Positions 23,755 through 32,198 of a stretch of DNA of 64,000 nucleotides are shown here, in pieces. Each line of letters starts with the position of its first letter. Position 1 is the stretch's first letter. The stretch comes from Sulfuricurvum kujiense DSM 16994 (GTDB lineage: Bacteria > Campylobacterota > Campylobacteria > Campylobacterales > Sulfurimonadaceae). The translations under genes and the position numbers were made by a program. The notes beneath the pieces are model-generated. The model was not told the DNA's origin. It worked only from the letters and a program-made list of their open reading frames with translations, and made no database searches. The DNA is taken from NCBI RefSeq assembly GCF_000183725.1, contig NC_014762.1, positions 2,480,001 to 2,544,000 on the forward strand, in the 5' to 3' direction.

Positions 23755-24804
23755 ATGAATTTAGAAACTCTAAAACGCGATATTAAAACGCGATATCGAA
23801 GTTATGCAGGACAGGATATCGATTCCAAAGTCGCATCGGTCGCTGATGCCCTTAACTCTGAGTGGTCGATGAGCACTCAAGGGCTCTCACTCCAAGAGCT
23901 TAAAACCCTTGCCAGCGCTATGCTCGAAGAGGAAGGACAGACTCTTCATGACGAGCTTGAAGATTTAATCGCCCAAAAAGAGCGTTTAGAGCGCCAAATC
24001 ATACGCAAAGGCGAAGAGCTGCAGCATCTTAAATATTCTCTTTTTGACTCTCTTGAAAAGCATATCGGGAACTCGGATGAGATGCTTGAAAAACTCCATC
24101 AAGTCAAACTTCAATCGGTTGATCTTCTCGACATCCTTGAAGAAATTACGGAAAGTGCCATTATTACAACCCTTGAAAAAGGGTCCGATATCGAGGATAC
24201 CCTGCATGAGATTATCAAAGATATTACCTTCGAAACACTCAATGCCAATGTTCTCAACGCCGTCCGTATCCGTCGCATCTTGGCCAGTATCCTGCAAAGT
24301 GCCATCAATGTCGCCGAAGCGACGCCCAATCAGTCAAATACAATTTTCCGCGGAACATTGCTGGGAATCCGCAGCGCACTGATCAAATCGATCGAAAAAT
24401 TCCATCAGTATCTTCTCTACGTTCCCGAAGAGGTAAAAGCACTTTATCGTGACGAGTACAAAACGATCGAAACCGAACTAGACCGTATCGATACCCTCTT
24501 TACGCAGGTTCTCAATTCGCTAAAGAGCCACAACTCACACTCCATTGTCGAGAATCTTGAGCGGATCAGCAATGAGATCTACGCCCAATCCGATGAACTC
24601 ACCAATCTCTCAAAAGAGACCGTTGAACTGCTTCGAAACCGCCTCTCTAAAATCAAACGCGGTGTTACAATGCAAGGAACAAAGCTATTGAACTCAAAAT
24701 CGGCTCAAGAAGCCAAAGCGATGGGTGTACGCGCTTGGAGTGTCGCCAAATCGGCTATGGAAGGGGCGATAAAAGGGGCAAAAGACGCTATGGAGAAAAA
24801 ATAA
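23755..24804 (+). CDS. Coiled-coil protein of unknown function
   Basis: A 349-residue, strongly helical, highly charged protein. A heptad-rich coiled coil is evident at about residues 60-105 ('LEDLIAQKERLERQIIRK') and more helices follow; residues 240-300 form another amphipathic stretch. The C-terminus is Ala/Lys-rich ('AMEGAIKGAKDAMEKK'), like apolipoprotein-type amphipathic helices. No signal peptide or transmembrane segment. It follows the DUF493 gene by 9 bases and is convergent with the polyferredoxin gene. I do not recognise a named family. Confidence 0.75.
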   Translation: MNLETLKRDIKTRYRSYAGQDIDSKVASVADALNSEWSMSTQGLSLQELKTLASAMLEEEGQTLHDELEDLIAQKERLERQIIRKGEELQHLKYSLFDSLEKHIGNSDEMLEKLHQVKLQSVDLLDILEEITESAIITTLEKGSDIEDTLHEIIKDITFETLNANVLNAVRIRRILASILQSAINVAEATPNQSNTIFRGTLLGIRSALIKSIEKFHQYLLYVPEEVKALYRDEYKTIETELDRIDTLFTQVLNSLKSHNSHSIVENLERISNEIYAQSDELTNLSKETVELLRNRLSKIKRGVTMQGTKLLNSKSAQEAKAMGVRAWSVAKSAMEGAIKGAKDAMEKK

Positions 24805-24813
24805 CTTTCTCTC

Positions 24814-25899
24814 CTATAAATCTTTGGCCAAAGTGAACATAGTGCTAAACTGTTTTGTATAGCTCTCACACCGGTCGCAGATCGGCTCTCCCCCCTTATA
24901 CGGGAATGGGCAGCGGCATTCATGACACATCACCATTTCATAATGGACTAGCTGCTCTGCTCTATCAAATGCGATACTCACCAAATCGAATCCCTCTTTG
25001 GCTTTAATCGCTTTTGGTTTGCATATATCTTCACAGATACCGCATCCGATACATTTTCCTTGACTAAAATATATTCCTTGTTTATCCGACGTTGGAAAGA
25101 GCGCATCGGTCGGACAAAACTGTGTACACTCACCGCAGTTTGTACAGGTTTGAAAATCGATTTGTTTGTTAAAAAAAAGGGGACTGTTTTCGCTAAACGC
25201 TGTCGTCTCCAGATTCCCGACAATCTCTTTGAGGGAATTTTTGAGCATTACCCGCTTTAGCGGCATTCTCATATCCGGGAGCTGATGGTGTGCCGTCGTC
25301 ATAGCAACGTGTGCTTGCGATTCGTTGGCAACCGACTCTTTAATTTTTTCAAACCCTTTTCGAAAGAGGGCGCGCCGATCGGCTTGTTCCTCTTTTTCTT
25401 CTATGGTCTCGATGCGATGAGCGCTTTGGATTTTTTCCAAAAGATCATTCGCCGTATCGATTTTCGAACGGATCGATTGTTCTAATTTGCCGTTTTCATT
25501 CAGAATGCACCCCGCACAATGGCTCATATCACACGTTACGCTCTTATCGCCTCGAAGTGCCATAACCGTATAATGTTCTACGTCAAATACACCCAAACAC
25601 GGCGTGGATACTTTACATGAAAGGGTCAACTCTTTTTGATATTGATACGACGCGGCAAATCCGTTGGGATCAAAGCTCTCTATCTCCAAAGCTTCAGTCG
25701 GACAACTTCCGATACATCCCGCGCACTCAACACACTCGTTCTCAAACAATGTGAGTTTATTCCGGATAATGTGAAAGGCACCTTTTGGACATAAATCGAT
25801 ACAAATACGGCAATCATTGTGAAAATACTCGTTTCTTAGACAGCGTGTTCCCGTAAAAGAGAAAAGATTGCTCTTTTGAATAAAGTTCATATTACCCAT
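24814..25899 (-). CDS. Polyferredoxin linked to the Mo-enzyme operon
   Basis: A 361-residue protein started at the ATG at 25899, six bases after AGGAA; longer starts up to 25935 lack that spacing. Four [4Fe-4S] motifs are visible: 'CRICIDLCP', 'CVECAGCIGSCP', 'CTNCGECTQFCP' and 'CIGCGICEDICKP'. A 'TCDMSHCAGC' segment sits between the pairs, and a C-terminal zinc-ribbon-like region has 'CHECRCP' and 'CDRC'. It overlaps the TorD-type chaperone gene by 8 bases and ends the seven-gene operon. It is cytoplasmic (no signal). A role in electron supply or in cofactor and subunit maturation of the Mo enzyme is inferred. Confidence 0.82.
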   Translation of the reverse strand: MGNMNFIQKSNLFSFTGTRCLRNEYFHNDCRICIDLCPKGAFHIIRNKLTLFENECVECAGCIGSCPTEALEIESFDPNGFAASYQYQKELTLSCKVSTPCLGVFDVEHYTVMALRGDKSVTCDMSHCAGCILNENGKLEQSIRSKIDTANDLLEKIQSAHRIETIEEKEEQADRRALFRKGFEKIKESVANESQAHVAMTTAHHQLPDMRMPLKRVMLKNSLKEIVGNLETTAFSENSPLFFNKQIDFQTCTNCGECTQFCPTDALFPTSDKQGIYFSQGKCIGCGICEDICKPKAIKAKEGFDLVSIAFDRAEQLVHYEMVMCHECRCPFPYKGGEPICDRCESYTKQFSTMFTLAKDL

Positions 25900-26464
25900 T
25901 GGCATTTCCTGCTGAGAGATACTCGTAATCGGCACTTAAAAATTCGATAATAAAATCGCACATATCTCTGTAAAACGGTGTCTCCGCCATACTTTTCATA
26001 CCCATCATATACGGCACGACCCATGGAAATAGATGCTGATCCAAAAACTCCAACTGCGGCTTGAGTTCATTACGATAAATCAGTGTTTGCATAAACGCAA
26101 ACTCAATTCCCAAATGATCCGGCGCCATAATGTCCGTTTGATCCATATTGACTTCAAAACCGTGGGTAAAATAAAAAGCCATTACCGGGTTTTGCAGCCC
26201 GACCAGCGTCTCGTTTTTAGCATCGAGGACAAACGATTCGACCGGTTGCGTATTGAGGATATACATGGATGAATAGTCGATATTCAGTGCCTCATAAAGC
26301 GCATCTTCATCGCTCTCTTTGACCCATTGATATGTCTCTTCACCGATAATCTCCAAAAGCGACTCATTGTTTTTGAGGTCATGGATAAAGCGACGGTCAG
26401 GTATATTGCTCATAACACGTGACAAAAAAGCATAGATATAAAGACGGTATTCGTTGTTCATCAA
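25892..26464 (-). CDS. TorD/DmsD-family chaperone for the Mo enzyme
   Basis: A 190-residue all-helical protein with the TorD-type segment 'MAPDHLGIEFAFMQTLI' near residue 113 and 'HLFPWVVPYMMGM' near 146. Such chaperones bind the Tat signal of DMSO-reductase-family catalytic subunits and aid cofactor insertion. The catalytic subunit at 29276 has a Tat motif, so this is its probable client. It lies fifth-to-last in the operon order, after a stem-loop at 26535-26555, and overlaps the polyferredoxin gene. Confidence 0.85.
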   Translation of the reverse strand: MMNNEYRLYIYAFLSRVMSNIPDRRFIHDLKNNESLLEIIGEETYQWVKESDEDALYEALNIDYSSMYILNTQPVESFVLDAKNETLVGLQNPVMAFYFTHGFEVNMDQTDIMAPDHLGIEFAFMQTLIYRNELKPQLEFLDQHLFPWVVPYMMGMKSMAETPFYRDMCDFIIEFLSADYEYLSAGNANG

Positions 26465-26534
26465 AAGTTCCTAAAAAAAGTAAGGGATTGTGTCATATGA
26501 GGGCTTTGAGACAGCAAAGTTTAGACAATTAAGA

Positions 26535-26555
26535 GTCTAACCCATGGGGTTAGAC
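26535..26555 (-). promoter_or_regulatory. Intra-operon stem-loop before the TorD-type gene
   Basis: GTCTAACCC and GGGTTAGAC form a perfect 9-bp stem around ATG. There is no T-run after it on the minus strand. It separates the structural genes from the accessory genes, so it could be an RNA processing or stability element that lowers expression of the last two genes. Confidence 0.5.
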
Positions 26556-26562
26556 GGTGGTG

Positions 26563-26967
26563 TTATAAACACCCTTTGAAAAATGATTTTTTCGGCGGAG
26601 GAGGCGCTTTAAATTCTGTTGCCGCAATCGTATTGGTCTTCTCATCAAGAATACCGACGATGACAACGCCGTTTTTATTCATCCCCTCACCTAACTCAGA
26701 AACTTTAAGTTTCGAAGTATCGATATTGTACACTTTCCCGCTGTTGTGCTGGAAAAGAGCCAATTTCGGGTGGGTAGTTTCACCAGGCTGAATCTTTTTA
26801 AAACAACCGTCTGATCCACATGTATAGTTCTCCAAATAACAATCAGAGAATGCACCTTGCGCGGCACATCCTGGTGTTGTTAAGAGCCCTTCGAACTCTT
26901 GCCCTTCCGGTTCAGCTGCAAAAGCACTGAAAACGAGTGCAGCAGCAATCAAGATAATCTTTTTCAT
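26563..26967 (-). CDS. Small secreted Cys-rich protein of the Mo-enzyme operon
   Basis: A 134-residue protein with a signal peptide ('LVFSAFAAE'), four cysteines in a short span (C33, C43, C50, C55; 'TTPGC', 'SDCYLENYTCGSDGC') and a fifth near the C-terminus ('FKGCL'). The middle part ('FQHNSGKVYNIDTSKLKV', 'GVVIVGILDEKTNTI') looks like a small beta-barrel or OB-like fold. Not recognised as a named family. It starts where the cytochrome gene ends (1-base overlap), so it is probably a periplasmic accessory or minor subunit of the enzyme. Disulfides or metal binding are possible. Confidence 0.75.
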   Translation of the reverse strand: MKKIILIAAALVFSAFAAEPEGQEFEGLLTTPGCAAQGAFSDCYLENYTCGSDGCFKKIQPGETTHPKLALFQHNSGKVYNIDTSKLKVSELGEGMNKNGVVIVGILDEKTNTIAATEFKAPPPPKKSFFKGCL

Positions 26968-28169
26968 TATTCTACCTCCACTTTTAGGGTTTTGAGGTAC
27001 GCTACGATATCATCAACCGTCCCTTTATCCAAGAAACTGTAATCGGTCATCGTAGAAACACGTTTCCCTTTTTCAATAGTATACCACGGTGTATTGGCAT
27101 GCGCATTACGATTGTAACCTGGCACAACAACCGCAGACGGTTTTAAGATTGACTCCCGCAAATATGCAGCGGTTGAATAGCCGCCGATATTTACAAGCGA
27201 TGGAGCCATAGTCCCGGCAGGAGCTGATTTATCTATTTGGTGACATCCGGCACATCCGTTTGTCTCAGCTGCCAGCTTACCTTTTACCGCATCTCCCTTA
27301 GATACTTCTGTCGCTTCAGCAACAACGGCATTGTTTGCTTTTGAGCCTTCAAGGTTGATCGCAACCCATGAAGAGAGAAGTTTCAATCCGTTACGTCCGT
27401 GCTTAGCACCGTCCCAAACTGCGATTGCAACCGGTAGTGTTCCTGATGCAGAGATATAATCATCTTTTAAAGGACGGACAAGCGTACCGGTCCAGCCTTT
27501 GTTTTCATACTTCATCGATGCGTTCGATTTAACCGATTTGTCTTTGATTTCCGTCAATGAACGGAACCCTTCACCCACGAATACACGCTCAAAATCGGTA
27601 TTTGCCAAAGAAGCGACTTTTGCATCATACTCAGCCAATTCTTTACCGAAAACACCCGTTTGTTGACGGTTGATTTGGGTAGAAACATCTTTGTTTCCGT
27701 TTGGTTCATACACTTTTTCAGTCGCTTTTTGAAGATGAACGACTACCGGACGCCCCTCAGACCCCATACCGATATACGGAAGAGGCTGAGCTTTTTTAGT
27801 CGAACCGGCGAACTGAAGTGCAAATCCGTCACTGTAGGTATCGGTACATTTGATCCCTTGAACATTTTTGCTGCCGTCAGCCCATTTGACAAGAACAGCG
27901 ATTTCGCTTCCGTTGTGAAGAGCCGCAACTTGGACTTTTTTCCCTTTGTTCGCTTTATTGGCTTCAATCGCCTCTTTGTCATTAAATTCGATAGCGGTTT
28001 GCGGATACAAATCAACCGTTGAAAACTTTGCTTTGCTCCAAAGGGCAGAATCTGCACTCACGGTATCGAGTTTATCACTCACTTTTACCGCTGTAAGGCT
28101 CAAATCACCCGCCAGTGCCGCAGAAGCGGCAACACCCAATGAAAGAATAGTTGTTAGAAGCTTTTTCAT
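26967..28169 (-). CDS. Haem-binding gamma subunit fused to cytochrome c (type II Mo enzyme)
   Basis: A 400-residue secreted protein (signal ending 'SAALAGD'). Residues about 22-280 match the ethylbenzene-dehydrogenase/DMSO-reductase gamma-type haem b domain, including 'YIGMGSEGRPVVV' near residue 132 and 'VAIAVWDGAKHGRNGLK' near 247. Residues about 285-400 form a class I cytochrome c with 'CAGCH' at 306-310 and a late Met in 'STMTDYSF'. Separate gamma subunits and cytochromes are usual; here they are one chain, giving a built-in electron path out of or into the enzyme. It overlaps its neighbours by one base on both sides. Confidence 0.85.
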   Translation of the reverse strand: MKKLLTTILSLGVAASAALAGDLSLTAVKVSDKLDTVSADSALWSKAKFSTVDLYPQTAIEFNDKEAIEANKANKGKKVQVAALHNGSEIAVLVKWADGSKNVQGIKCTDTYSDGFALQFAGSTKKAQPLPYIGMGSEGRPVVVHLQKATEKVYEPNGNKDVSTQINRQQTGVFGKELAEYDAKVASLANTDFERVFVGEGFRSLTEIKDKSVKSNASMKYENKGWTGTLVRPLKDDYISASGTLPVAIAVWDGAKHGRNGLKLLSSWVAINLEGSKANNAVVAEATEVSKGDAVKGKLAAETNGCAGCHQIDKSAPAGTMAPSLVNIGGYSTAAYLRESILKPSAVVVPGYNRNAHANTPWYTIEKGKRVSTMTDYSFLDKGTVDDIVAYLKTLKVEVE

Positions 28170-29266
28170 TAGTGGTGTCCTCCAGCTTTAGTAAACTTAC
28201 CTGCGATATAACGTGTATCGACCGGAGCCAATGGGTTTCGTTTATTCTCTTTCGCTACTTGCTGATAGTAGTTGTTGTCCAAACGGAACATATCGGAGTG
28301 CTGATACGCGATCAATAGATCCATTAATTCACTCACCCCGGTTTCTTTACGTTTTTTCATCTCCGCTTTAAGCGTTTTGATAGAATCATGTACGGCCGGA
28401 CCGAACAATTTTTCAAGCTCTTCAATCGGAAGACGGGTTGAACCTTCGATAATTTTCCCTTCTGCGTCAAATTTTGCAGGAGATTCGGTCGGAGGGATAT
28501 AGTATACATTCGGCTGTGTTCCGTAATCTGAACGAAGACCGATGGCTACTTTATATTTGTGTACCAATTTGTATACTTGTGATTCTTCATCATCCAAGAA
28601 ACCTACAAAGCGGATACGTCCGACACATTGTTGAGCACATGCCGGCGGTAAGCCCTGCTCGATACGTGGGAAACAAAGGATACATTTCTCTGATTTAGAG
28701 ATTTTCGGATTGAAATAGATTTTTTTGTAAGGACATCCCGCGATACAATAGCGGTAACCTTGACAGCGATCCAAATCGACCAATACAACCCCGTCTTCTT
28801 CACGTTTGAAGATCGCATCCCGCGGACACGCACTCAAACATCCCGGATTTGTACAGTGGTTACAAATACGCGGCAAGTAGAAGAAATAGTTGTCTTGTGG
28901 GAATGCTCCGGCACCTTGGTCTTCATCCCAGTTCGGTCCCCATGTCGGAGAAACATGCGGATGAAAAGTATTGCTATCAGCCATACCGCCCATCAACGAT
29001 TCATAGTTGTAATCCCAAGGTACCCCGTAATCGGCTTCGAGGTTAGGGATGACACCCGGCTGAAGGTCGCCTGCCGCGTCAAATCCGCCGCCAAGCTCCA
29101 TCCAGTTTTTTGGATAGCCGGTACCCGGATAGGTCTCGACATTATTCCAATACATATATTCACGACCGTTACGGTTCGTCCATTGCGTTTTACATGCTAC
29201 GGTACATGTTTGGCACCCGATACATTTGTTCAGGTCCATTACCATTGCTAATTGTCTTTTAGACAT
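28169..29266 (-). CDS. Four-cluster iron-sulfur beta subunit (type II DMSO-reductase family)
   Basis: A 365-residue protein with 'CIGCQTCTVAC' at residues 15-25, then 'CNHCTNPGCLSACP', 'CQGYRYCIAGCP' and 'CILCFPRIEQGLPPAC', the NarH/SerB/PcrB-type arrangement. In the third motif the usual second cysteine is replaced by Tyr ('CQGYRYC'); a Trp or Tyr at this site marks a [3Fe-4S] cluster in this group. It passes electrons between the Mo subunit and the haem gamma subunit. No signal peptide is present, so export would be by hitch-hiking on the Tat signal of the catalytic subunit. Confidence 0.9.
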   Translation of the reverse strand: MSKRQLAMVMDLNKCIGCQTCTVACKTQWTNRNGREYMYWNNVETYPGTGYPKNWMELGGGFDAAGDLQPGVIPNLEADYGVPWDYNYESLMGGMADSNTFHPHVSPTWGPNWDEDQGAGAFPQDNYFFYLPRICNHCTNPGCLSACPRDAIFKREEDGVVLVDLDRCQGYRYCIAGCPYKKIYFNPKISKSEKCILCFPRIEQGLPPACAQQCVGRIRFVGFLDDEESQVYKLVHKYKVAIGLRSDYGTQPNVYYIPPTESPAKFDAEGKIIEGSTRLPIEELEKLFGPAVHDSIKTLKAEMKKRKETGVSELMDLLIAYQHSDMFRLDNNYYQQVAKENKRNPLAPVDTRYIAGKFTKAGGHH

Positions 29267-29275
29267 CTAAACCCC

Positions 29276-32188
29276 TTAATACTGTACGTCTTTTGCTTTT
29301 TCGTAATTCACGGCGCCATCATAAGCGTACTGATTACCGTCCCACAGACCACCAAATTTAAGGTGACCCCAACCGTCTGCCATTTCAAGAAGATTCAATG
29401 ATGTCGGTACAACTTCATTGTGCCCTTTGTTTTTCAAATACATGTACGGTTCCCATCCGTGTTCCAATACCAAACCGTCAGCCGGTGCGGAAGATGAGAG
29501 TTTCGCCATTGCATAAAATTCACCCAAAGCGTTATAAATACGGATAGTATCACCGTCTTTGATCCCTTTTGCTTCGGCAACCACACGGTTTACCTGAATC
29601 GCAGGTACACCACGCTGCAAGCGGAGCAATGTACGTGACGTTTTGTAGTTCGAGTGGATAGACCAACGAGCATGCGGTGTCATAAATACGTACGGATAGT
29701 CTTTAGACTGAGGACGGATCCCTTCCATACCTGTATTCGTTGCCGCGCCCATTTTGATGTACATATCGTGGTCAACATAGAATGTTTGACGACCCGAGAG
29801 TGTTTCAAGGCGCTCGAATTTATAGAGGTGGAACTCCATTGAACTGTACGGACGGTCTGAATACAACGGAGAAGATTTCGCCGCTTTTTCATTGATCAGC
29901 AAGAATCCGCCCACTTTGTACATTTTTTCCATTGTCCACGGCTCATACTGCTCACATTTCTCCAATGCAGCTTGTACCGCCATTTTATCGGTGCCAAGAT
30001 AGTTTTCACCCGCACCCTCAGATTCTGGGTCAGTATTGGTGTACTCTTTGTGGAAAATCGTCAAGTCATGGAAACCCGGTTTCGCATATTTCGGATGATC
30101 TTTTACTTTTGCTTTTCCAATATTTTCCGGTCGGTTTGCCAACTCTTCCATTTTTTTAGCAAGGAATGTAAACATTGACCACTCATCCATCGCTTCACCG
30201 ACATTTTTAATGTTTGCAACCGGCTGAGCCAAGTTGGTAAAACGGTGGTAACCAGGACTTGTACGTAAGTCATAAACTTCATAGTGTGATTTTGCCGGTA
30301 GCAATACGTCGGCAAATTGTGCCGCTTCAGACATACGATAATCCACATATCCGTAGAATTTCGTTTTATTCAAGAACGCTTTACGGTATTCAGATCCCTT
30401 ATTACGGCGGAATTTAGAGTCCGCTACGATAAGAGCACAATCCGGTTGCCACCACGGTTTATTGACATTACCGTGATGTGCTTCCAAGTTTTTCGTATTG
30501 TTTTTGCCTTGACCTAGCATCTCTTCGAGAACGGCCATATACTCTTTTTTGGACATACCGTTTTGAGCACGTTTAACATCTTCGTCACCGAAATATTGGT
30601 CGAATGTTTTCATTCCGTCGCCGAATACGAACTCACCGACAAAACCTGATCCGAAACGAGCATTGTATTTACCGCTGAATCCGGCAAGAACACCGAGACC
30701 TGAGAGGGTAAATTCATTTTCCGTGTTCAATCCGCCGTATGGTCCCATACGCCCTGTCAATCCGCAGATAGATGAGATGTTCCAAATTGACATAACACCA
30801 TTGAAGTATTTATTCAATGAGAATCCGGTTGTGATCTCAACAACTTTCGGCAATGCGATATCGCGTGCCAATTGACGTGTTGTATCCGGATGAACGCCCG
30901 TTACGTCTTTAATCGCTTCAGGGGCAAATTTTGCCGCTGATTTTTTAAGCATTTCAAATACGGTCGTTACGGTACGTTTGTCACCGTGCATATCGGTAAT
31001 CGTCCACGTTCCTTCGAGTTCAGGTTCAATCCCTTGCTCGTCAAGACGCAACGATTTGATTTTAGATCCCTCTGTACCCGGCATCAAAGCGACTTTTCCG
31101 GTCGCTTTATTCATACAATAGAACTCTTCTTCAAATTTATAATGATCTTCATCATTTGCCGCGTGTTCCATTTCAGAGCGGCGGATCATTTTTTGTGTTT
31201 TTACATCGACCAAGAACGGAAGGTCGGTAAATGTTTTCATAAACTCAGGTTTGTAGAGTTTTTCGTTCAAGATGACGTTGATAACACCCATTGCAAGGAT
31301 ATTGTCCGAGCCTGCTTTGATTGGTATCCAAAGGTCGGCAGATTTAGCCGTCGCATTGAATTCAGGGGTAATAACGATAATTTTTGCTCCGTTATATTTC
31401 CCTTCCCATACGAAGTGAGCATCCGGAATACGTGAAACCGACGGATTTCCACCCCACATAACCGCAGTATCGACGTTATACATGAAATCCCATGTACAAC
31501 CGACGTTACCTTCACCGTATGCGATCGCCGCACCTGAGAACATATCCCCGAGGTAAGAAGACGGATAAATACGAATTGCACCGAGTTGAGTCGAGAAACG
31601 TAACGGCGCTCCACGGCGACCTTCAGTCAAAAGACCTGTTCCCGCGTGAACCATCAATTTATCCGGACCGCGTTCAGGATCGGTCATACAATCGAAAATC
31701 TCTTGACATACACGCTCTGCCGCTTCGTCCCAGCTAACACGTTTCCATTTACCTTCACCGCGTTCACCGACACGAACCATCGGGTAAAGGATACGGTCTT
31801 TTTGGTACATCACTTGTGAGTGCTGAACCCCTTTGTTACATCCGCGCGGATTGAAGTCAGGAATTTTAGCATTGATTACCGGATAGCGTGCCGATTGGTT
31901 TTCACGAGTAACTACACCGTTGTTTGACCAAACTTCCCACGCACAGTTACCTTGACAGTTTACACAGTGGTATGCGAAACCGTGTTCCTCTTTTTTACCG
32001 TACGTAAAGCCGAATTCGTTGCGGTACATATCTTCAGTATAGTTGGTATTAGGATAATTCTCTTTACCGTTTTCTACCGAGATCACATTAGTCTTAGCGA
32101 ATAGTGAGCCTTGTGAAGCTACTAGCGCTGCCGTCATCCCCGAAACTTTCAAGAAGTCGCGGCGTTGATTGTTCATTACTTTTGTCAT
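29276..32188 (-). CDS. Type II DMSO-reductase-family molybdopterin catalytic subunit
   Basis: A 970-residue protein with a Tat motif ('QRRDFLKVSG', residues 8-17). The [4Fe-4S] ligand set is H74-x3-C78-x3-C82-x34-C117, the His-first pattern and spacing of NarG-type enzymes; D215 in 'YLGDMFSG' is the candidate Mo ligand. 'RVGERGEGKWKRVSWDEA' and 'NPRGCNKG' are shared with perchlorate, selenate and nitrate reductases. The Tat signal and the haem subunit put it in the periplasm, unlike NarG. Substrate not determined: selenate, (per)chlorate, a sulfur oxyanion or a hydrocarbon are all open; the rhodanese upstream favours sulfur chemistry (inference). Confidence 0.88.
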   Translation of the reverse strand: MTKVMNNQRRDFLKVSGMTAALVASQGSLFAKTNVISVENGKENYPNTNYTEDMYRNEFGFTYGKKEEHGFAYHCVNCQGNCAWEVWSNNGVVTRENQSARYPVINAKIPDFNPRGCNKGVQHSQVMYQKDRILYPMVRVGERGEGKWKRVSWDEAAERVCQEIFDCMTDPERGPDKLMVHAGTGLLTEGRRGAPLRFSTQLGAIRIYPSSYLGDMFSGAAIAYGEGNVGCTWDFMYNVDTAVMWGGNPSVSRIPDAHFVWEGKYNGAKIIVITPEFNATAKSADLWIPIKAGSDNILAMGVINVILNEKLYKPEFMKTFTDLPFLVDVKTQKMIRRSEMEHAANDEDHYKFEEEFYCMNKATGKVALMPGTEGSKIKSLRLDEQGIEPELEGTWTITDMHGDKRTVTTVFEMLKKSAAKFAPEAIKDVTGVHPDTTRQLARDIALPKVVEITTGFSLNKYFNGVMSIWNISSICGLTGRMGPYGGLNTENEFTLSGLGVLAGFSGKYNARFGSGFVGEFVFGDGMKTFDQYFGDEDVKRAQNGMSKKEYMAVLEEMLGQGKNNTKNLEAHHGNVNKPWWQPDCALIVADSKFRRNKGSEYRKAFLNKTKFYGYVDYRMSEAAQFADVLLPAKSHYEVYDLRTSPGYHRFTNLAQPVANIKNVGEAMDEWSMFTFLAKKMEELANRPENIGKAKVKDHPKYAKPGFHDLTIFHKEYTNTDPESEGAGENYLGTDKMAVQAALEKCEQYEPWTMEKMYKVGGFLLINEKAAKSSPLYSDRPYSSMEFHLYKFERLETLSGRQTFYVDHDMYIKMGAATNTGMEGIRPQSKDYPYVFMTPHARWSIHSNYKTSRTLLRLQRGVPAIQVNRVVAEAKGIKDGDTIRIYNALGEFYAMAKLSSSAPADGLVLEHGWEPYMYLKNKGHNEVVPTSLNLLEMADGWGHLKFGGLWDGNQYAYDGAVNYEKAKDVQY

Positions 32189-32198
32189 AGCTATAGCC

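Noticed and set aside
29276-32188. Naming the Mo enzyme as nitrate, selenate or perchlorate reductase
   Set aside because: Cluster ligands and the candidate Asp only give the type II group; no substrate-specific residue could be fixed by reading.
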